DNA from: Aliiruegeria sabulilitoris
GTDB taxonomy: Bacteria; Pseudomonadota; Alphaproteobacteria; Rhodobacterales; Rhodobacteraceae
Assembly (NCBI RefSeq): GCF_001558155.1
Contig: NZ_LOAS01000011.1
Coordinates: 124,001 to 188,000 of the forward strand
Direction of reading: 5' to 3'
Length of the DNA: 64,000 bases
How positions within the stretch are numbered: the first letter of the stretch is position 1; each line of letters opens with the position of its first letter. Below, in pieces: positions 60,854 to 64,000 of the stretch. Both the position numbers and the translations under genes were made by a program. The notes under the pieces are model-generated. The model saw only the letters and a program-made list of their open reading frames with translations. It searched no databases and was not told the origin of the DNA.

Positions 60854-61546
60854 ATGAAGATCACCTGGCTTGGCCATTCCGGCTTCCGTATCGAGATCGC
60901 GGATCAGGTTCTGCTGATCGATCCCTGGCTCACGGGCAACCCGTCCTTCCCCGAAACCCGCCGCGCCGAGGCGGTTGCCGGCGCCACCCACATCCTGCTC
61001 ACCCACGGCCATGGCGACCATTCCGCCGACGCGCTGGCGCTGTCGAAGGAACTCGGCGCGCCGATTGTCGGCATCTATGACCTGATGAGCCATTGGGAAG
61101 CCACCGAAGGCGCCAATGTCATCGGCTTCAACAAGGGCGGCACGGTGGCCCTTGGCGGGATCGCGGTGACAATGGTGAACGCGGTTCATTCCTCCTCGCT
61201 CGGATCCGAGGCGGGGCCGATCTATGCCGGAGGCGAGGCCGGCTTCATGATCAGCGGCGAAGGGCACACGATCTATGTCTCCGGAGATACCGATGTGACT
61301 GCCGATATGGGCGTCTGGGCAGAGCTGCATCAGCCCGATATCGGCATCCTCTGCGCGGGTGGCCATTTCACCATGGACATGAAGCGCGCCGCCTTCGCTG
61401 CCCGCAAGTTCTTCGACTTCAAGGTCGTGATCCCCTGCCATTACCGGACCTTCCCGCTGCTGGAACAGTCCGCCGAAGCGCTGATCGAAGCGCTGCCCGG
61501 CGTGGAGGTAAAGACGCCCGAAGTCATGGAACCCGTCGGGATCTGA
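60854..61546 (+). CDS. Metal-dependent hydrolase, metallo-beta-lactamase fold (UPF0173-like)
   Basis: A 230-residue cytoplasmic protein. Metal ligands lie in LLTHGHGDHSAD (HxHxDH), VNAVHSSS, VSGDTDVTAD and the final PCHYRTFPLL. The opening MKITWLGHSGFRIEIADQVLLIDPWLTGN is characteristic of the UPF0173/UlaG-like group. The substrate is unknown. A strong ribosome site (GGAGGAGGAGA) precedes the start. It is convergent with tadA. Confidence 0.92.
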   Translation: MKITWLGHSGFRIEIADQVLLIDPWLTGNPSFPETRRAEAVAGATHILLTHGHGDHSADALALSKELGAPIVGIYDLMSHWEATEGANVIGFNKGGTVALGGIAVTMVNAVHSSSLGSEAGPIYAGGEAGFMISGEGHTIYVSGDTDVTADMGVWAELHQPDIGILCAGGHFTMDMKRAAFAARKFFDFKVVIPCHYRTFPLLEQSAEALIEALPGVEVKTPEVMEPVGI

Positions 61547-61565
61547 CCGAAATGCGCCGCTCGGT

Positions 61566-62018
61566 TTACCGCCGGGCGGCAAAGAAATCCTTCAACAGGC
61601 GCTCCGCCTCCTCCGCCCGGATGCCGTCATAGACCTCCGGTACATGATGGGCCTGCGGATGCGAGAAAATGCGCGGTCCCTGCGCCACGCCGCCGGATTT
61701 GGGGTCTGCCGCGCCGTAATAGAGCCGCGCGATCCGCGCCGCCGAGATGACCATCGCACAGGCTGGGCAAGGCTCCAGCGTCACGTAGAGATCATGCCCC
61801 GGCAGCCGCTCGGACCCCGTCGCCGCACAGGCTGCGCGGATCACCAGCACCTCGGCATGCGCCGTCGGGTCACTGAGTTCGCGGGTCCGGTTGCCATCCC
61901 GCGCCACGACGCGGCCCATTGGGTCCACCAGCACCGCGCCCACGGGCACCTCCCCGCGCGCAGCGGCAGCGCGGGCTTCCTCCAGAGCAATGTCCATATG
62001 GCTGGTGAATGGGCTCAT
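61566..62018 (-). CDS. tadA: tRNA-specific adenosine deaminase
   Basis: Converts wobble A34 to inosine in tRNA-Arg(ACG). The 150-residue zinc enzyme has the ligand/catalytic motif AHAEV and PCPACAM. The start at 62018 has GGGGAGGAGA directly upstream and the family N-terminus (MDIALEEARAAAARGEVPVGA soon after). It is divergent from the pseudouridine synthase, so two RNA-modification genes share a 62-base spacer. Confidence 0.95.
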   Translation of the reverse strand: MSPFTSHMDIALEEARAAAARGEVPVGAVLVDPMGRVVARDGNRTRELSDPTAHAEVLVIRAACAATGSERLPGHDLYVTLEPCPACAMVISAARIARLYYGAADPKSGGVAQGPRIFSHPQAHHVPEVYDGIRAEEAERLLKDFFAARR

Positions 62019-62080
62019 TCTCCTCCCCTGCCCTGCCACGGCGCTCTTGGCAAGGCCACGGTGGCAGCGTATCGGAGAGC

Positions 62081-62875
62081 ATGACCCAGAATTCAGAAGC
62101 CCCCAAGGATGGCGACCGTATCGCCAAGGTGATCGCCCGTGCCGGCCATGCCTCGCGCCGCGAAGCCGAGCGCATGATCGAAGCCGGCCGCGTGACCGTG
62201 AACGGCAAGAAGATCGACAGCCCGGCCCTCAACGTGACTGCCGCGGACAGCATCACCATCGACGGACAAACGCTCGCCGAAACCGAGCCGCCGCGCCTCT
62301 GGCTCTATCACAAGCCCGCGGGGCTCGTGACCACGGCGCGAGACGAAAAGGGCCGGCCTACCGTCTTCGATTCTCTGCCCGAAGACATGCCACGCGTGCT
62401 TTCTGTCGGCCGGTTGGATCTTACCTCCGAAGGGCTTCTGCTGCTGACCAATGACGGCGCAATCAAGCGGCGGCTGGAGCTGCCCTCGACGGGTTGGGTG
62501 CGGAAATACCGCGTCCGCGTCAATGGTCGCCCGGAAGACAAGACCTTCGAGCCACTCCGCAAGGGCATCGTGATCGAAGGCGAGCGTTTCCAGCCAATGA
62601 GCGTCACGCTCGACCGCCAGCAGGCCTCCAATGCCTGGATCACGGTCGGCATTCGCGAGGGCCGCAACCGCGAGATCCGCCGCGCCATGGAAACCGTGGG
62701 CCTGCCCGTGAACCGGCTGATCCGCATAAGCTATGGCCCGTTCCGCCTGGGCGACCTCAAGCCGGGCGAGGTCGAGGAAGTGAAAGGGCGTGTTCTGCGG
62801 GACCAACTCGGTCTGGACAAGGAATTCGAACCGATTTCGGAACCAAAGCGCCGTCCGCAACGTAAGCGCCGCTAA
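62081..62875 (+). CDS. Ribosomal RNA pseudouridine synthase, RluB/RsuA family
   Basis: A 264-residue enzyme. An N-terminal S4 RNA-binding domain (RIAKVIARAGHASRREAERM) is followed by the catalytic domain with GRLDLTSEGLLLLTND, where the aspartate is the active residue. IREGRNREIRRAMETVGLPVNRL is the RluB/E/F-type C-terminal motif. It should modify 23S rRNA at the site of RluB (E. coli U2605 region). The basic tail (KRRPQRKRR) adds RNA affinity. I set the start at ATG 62081, just before the S4 domain. Confidence 0.93.
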   Translation: MTQNSEAPKDGDRIAKVIARAGHASRREAERMIEAGRVTVNGKKIDSPALNVTAADSITIDGQTLAETEPPRLWLYHKPAGLVTTARDEKGRPTVFDSLPEDMPRVLSVGRLDLTSEGLLLLTNDGAIKRRLELPSTGWVRKYRVRVNGRPEDKTFEPLRKGIVIEGERFQPMSVTLDRQQASNAWITVGIREGRNREIRRAMETVGLPVNRLIRISYGPFRLGDLKPGEVEEVKGRVLRDQLGLDKEFEPISEPKRRPQRKRR

Positions 62876-63110
62876 AGATGGCGAAGGCTTAACTCTGCGC
62901 TCGTCCCCAGTTCTGAGCCGCTTTTCGGGCTGGATTGTCGTTCGGTCGCGCGCTAAGCGCGCGCCCCCCGCCTTTAACGCCTGCAAAACTGCCCGAACCA
63001 AACCGGGGCAGTCTCCACGTGTTGAATTCTTATGGTTTCTTGGATTGCGCCGAGCACCCTCGCCGAACGGGGGAGTGCATCTTCGATGTGCCGAAGAGCA
63101 GGAGCCCCCG

Positions 63111-63839
63111 TTATCGACATTCCATCGCAGCCGAAAACGAAGCACGCCCTTCATGCCGACCGATATCGCGGGTCAGCAGGGTTTTTCCGTCCAACCGGAC
63201 GGCAAGGAGCCGCTGCCAATCCGCCGAGGCCAGCAGCATTTCCGGCCCGGCACTGCAATGGCGTATCCCTCCGGCAATATCACGTTCACCGATCTTGTGA
63301 TTGGTAAAGCCCGCCGCCGAAGTCACTTCCGTCAGCTTGCCATCGGAATAGCGCCAGACCCGCAAGATCTTTGCAAGGTGCGGCCGGTCGACATAGGCAA
63401 GCTCAACCGTTCCGTCTCCGTTCAGATCGGCCACACCAACGGGCGCCAGCCAACGGAAGCGGGTTCCGATAAAGGGCGTTGCGGTCAGACGAACAGGCGT
63501 GTTGTCCGCCAGCCCCCACACTGCCAATCGCGCGCCGTTATCTCGATGGCTTTCGACCACCACCACTTCCGGGGCGCCGTCGCCGTCCAGGTCCGCAAGT
63601 CGCGGAGCGACATCTTCAAAGACCATCTCTTCGGGAAGCATGACATCGACCGCACGCGCGCCGCAAGACAGCCGCAGCGTTCCCCATTCGAGGTCATCCC
63701 CCAGAACGCCATGCGGATAGCGATCTGTCGGCTCCAGGTAGCTGGCGCCATCAATCGGGCGGTCACATATCTGCGCGCCCGCCGCCCCAGCCAGGTGAAC
63801 AGCGAGAACGGCGAACGTGGCAAGCGCGACCCGTAGCAC
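63111..63839 (-). CDS. Exported FG-GAP/VCBS-repeat protein
   Basis: A 242-residue protein with a signal peptide (about 1-22, GTG start at 63839). It has two calcium-binding-type repeats of the integrin-like FG-GAP/VCBS kind: LADLDGDGAPEVVVVE and VADLNGDGTVELAYVD. These DxDGDG loops bind calcium in beta-propellers. It also has CDRPIDG and LSCGARAVD cysteines. The function is unknown; a periplasmic or surface structural role is likely. It begins 3 bases after the stop of the ferredoxin gene. Confidence 0.8.
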   Translation of the reverse strand: MLRVALATFAVLAVHLAGAAGAQICDRPIDGASYLEPTDRYPHGVLGDDLEWGTLRLSCGARAVDVMLPEEMVFEDVAPRLADLDGDGAPEVVVVESHRDNGARLAVWGLADNTPVRLTATPFIGTRFRWLAPVGVADLNGDGTVELAYVDRPHLAKILRVWRYSDGKLTEVTSAAGFTNHKIGERDIAGGIRHCSAGPEMLLASADWQRLLAVRLDGKTLLTRDIGRHEGRASFSAAMECR

Positions 63840-63842
63840 CGA

Positions 63843-64000
<158 letters not shown>

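Overview
The window is high-GC chromosomal DNA from an alphaproteobacterium, most likely a marine Rhodobacteraceae (roseobacter group). This is inferred from gene content typical of that clade: a VC_2705-type acetate symporter with its DUF4212 partner, a dimethylglycine-dehydrogenase/GcvT fusion, a DUF4399 protein, an AcuC-like protein, and an acs-adk pair. Genes are densely packed, with many 4-base stop/start overlaps. I see no insertion sequence, prophage, CRISPR array, rRNA gene or plasmid origin. One tRNA, tRNA-Leu(TAA), is present.

Layout. 1-6.1 kb: the 3' part of a double-ATPase peptide ABC transporter, a PilZ protein, an ECF sigma factor translationally coupled to a membrane-anchored VWA protein, and a dipeptide-type binding protein. 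6.4-17 kb: idi, then a minus-strand acetate block: acs-adk, DUF4212, symporter, cNMP/CBS/DUF294 protein, small membrane protein, response regulator, and a membrane protein joining a degenerate sensor-kinase module to a DEDDh exonuclease. 17.5-25.4 kb: L-lactate dehydrogenase, a small two-gene unit (zincin-like protein plus exported partner), trpA, a cytochrome c, ribose genes rbsD-rbsR-rbsK without a transporter, and an atypical trpB. 25.5-33.7 kb: dimethylglycine dehydrogenase-like enzyme, panC-panB, a 2-hydroxyacid dehydrogenase with altered active-site residues, an SH3 protein, and soxR divergent from a VOC protein. 33.8-39.6 kb: M3 peptidase, small proteins, an incomplete amino-acid ABC transporter, and a membrane-tethered MoeB-like enzyme. 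40-48.8 kb: a 1108-residue Ig-repeat adhesin with its complete type I secretion apparatus, then a trypsin-like protease. 49-64 kb: housekeeping genes (tRNA-Leu, rhomboid, inositol-phosphatase family, metR/metF, ornithine decarboxylase/Lrp, AcuC-like deacetylase, tadA, rluB-type synthase, ferredoxin) among small hypotheticals.

How the genes may work together. The acetate block couples uptake (symporter plus DUF4212), activation to acetyl-CoA (Acs) and recycling of the AMP that Acs makes (Adk). It also carries a signalling set whose expected histidine kinase is replaced by an exonuclease fusion. The adhesin block is self-contained: substrate, lipoprotein outer-membrane channel, ABC exporter and fusion protein lie in order with overlapping ends. 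The strongest candidates for under-described biology are the sensor-exonuclease fusion, the zincin/exported-partner pair at 18.9-19.8 kb, and the sigma/VWA pair.
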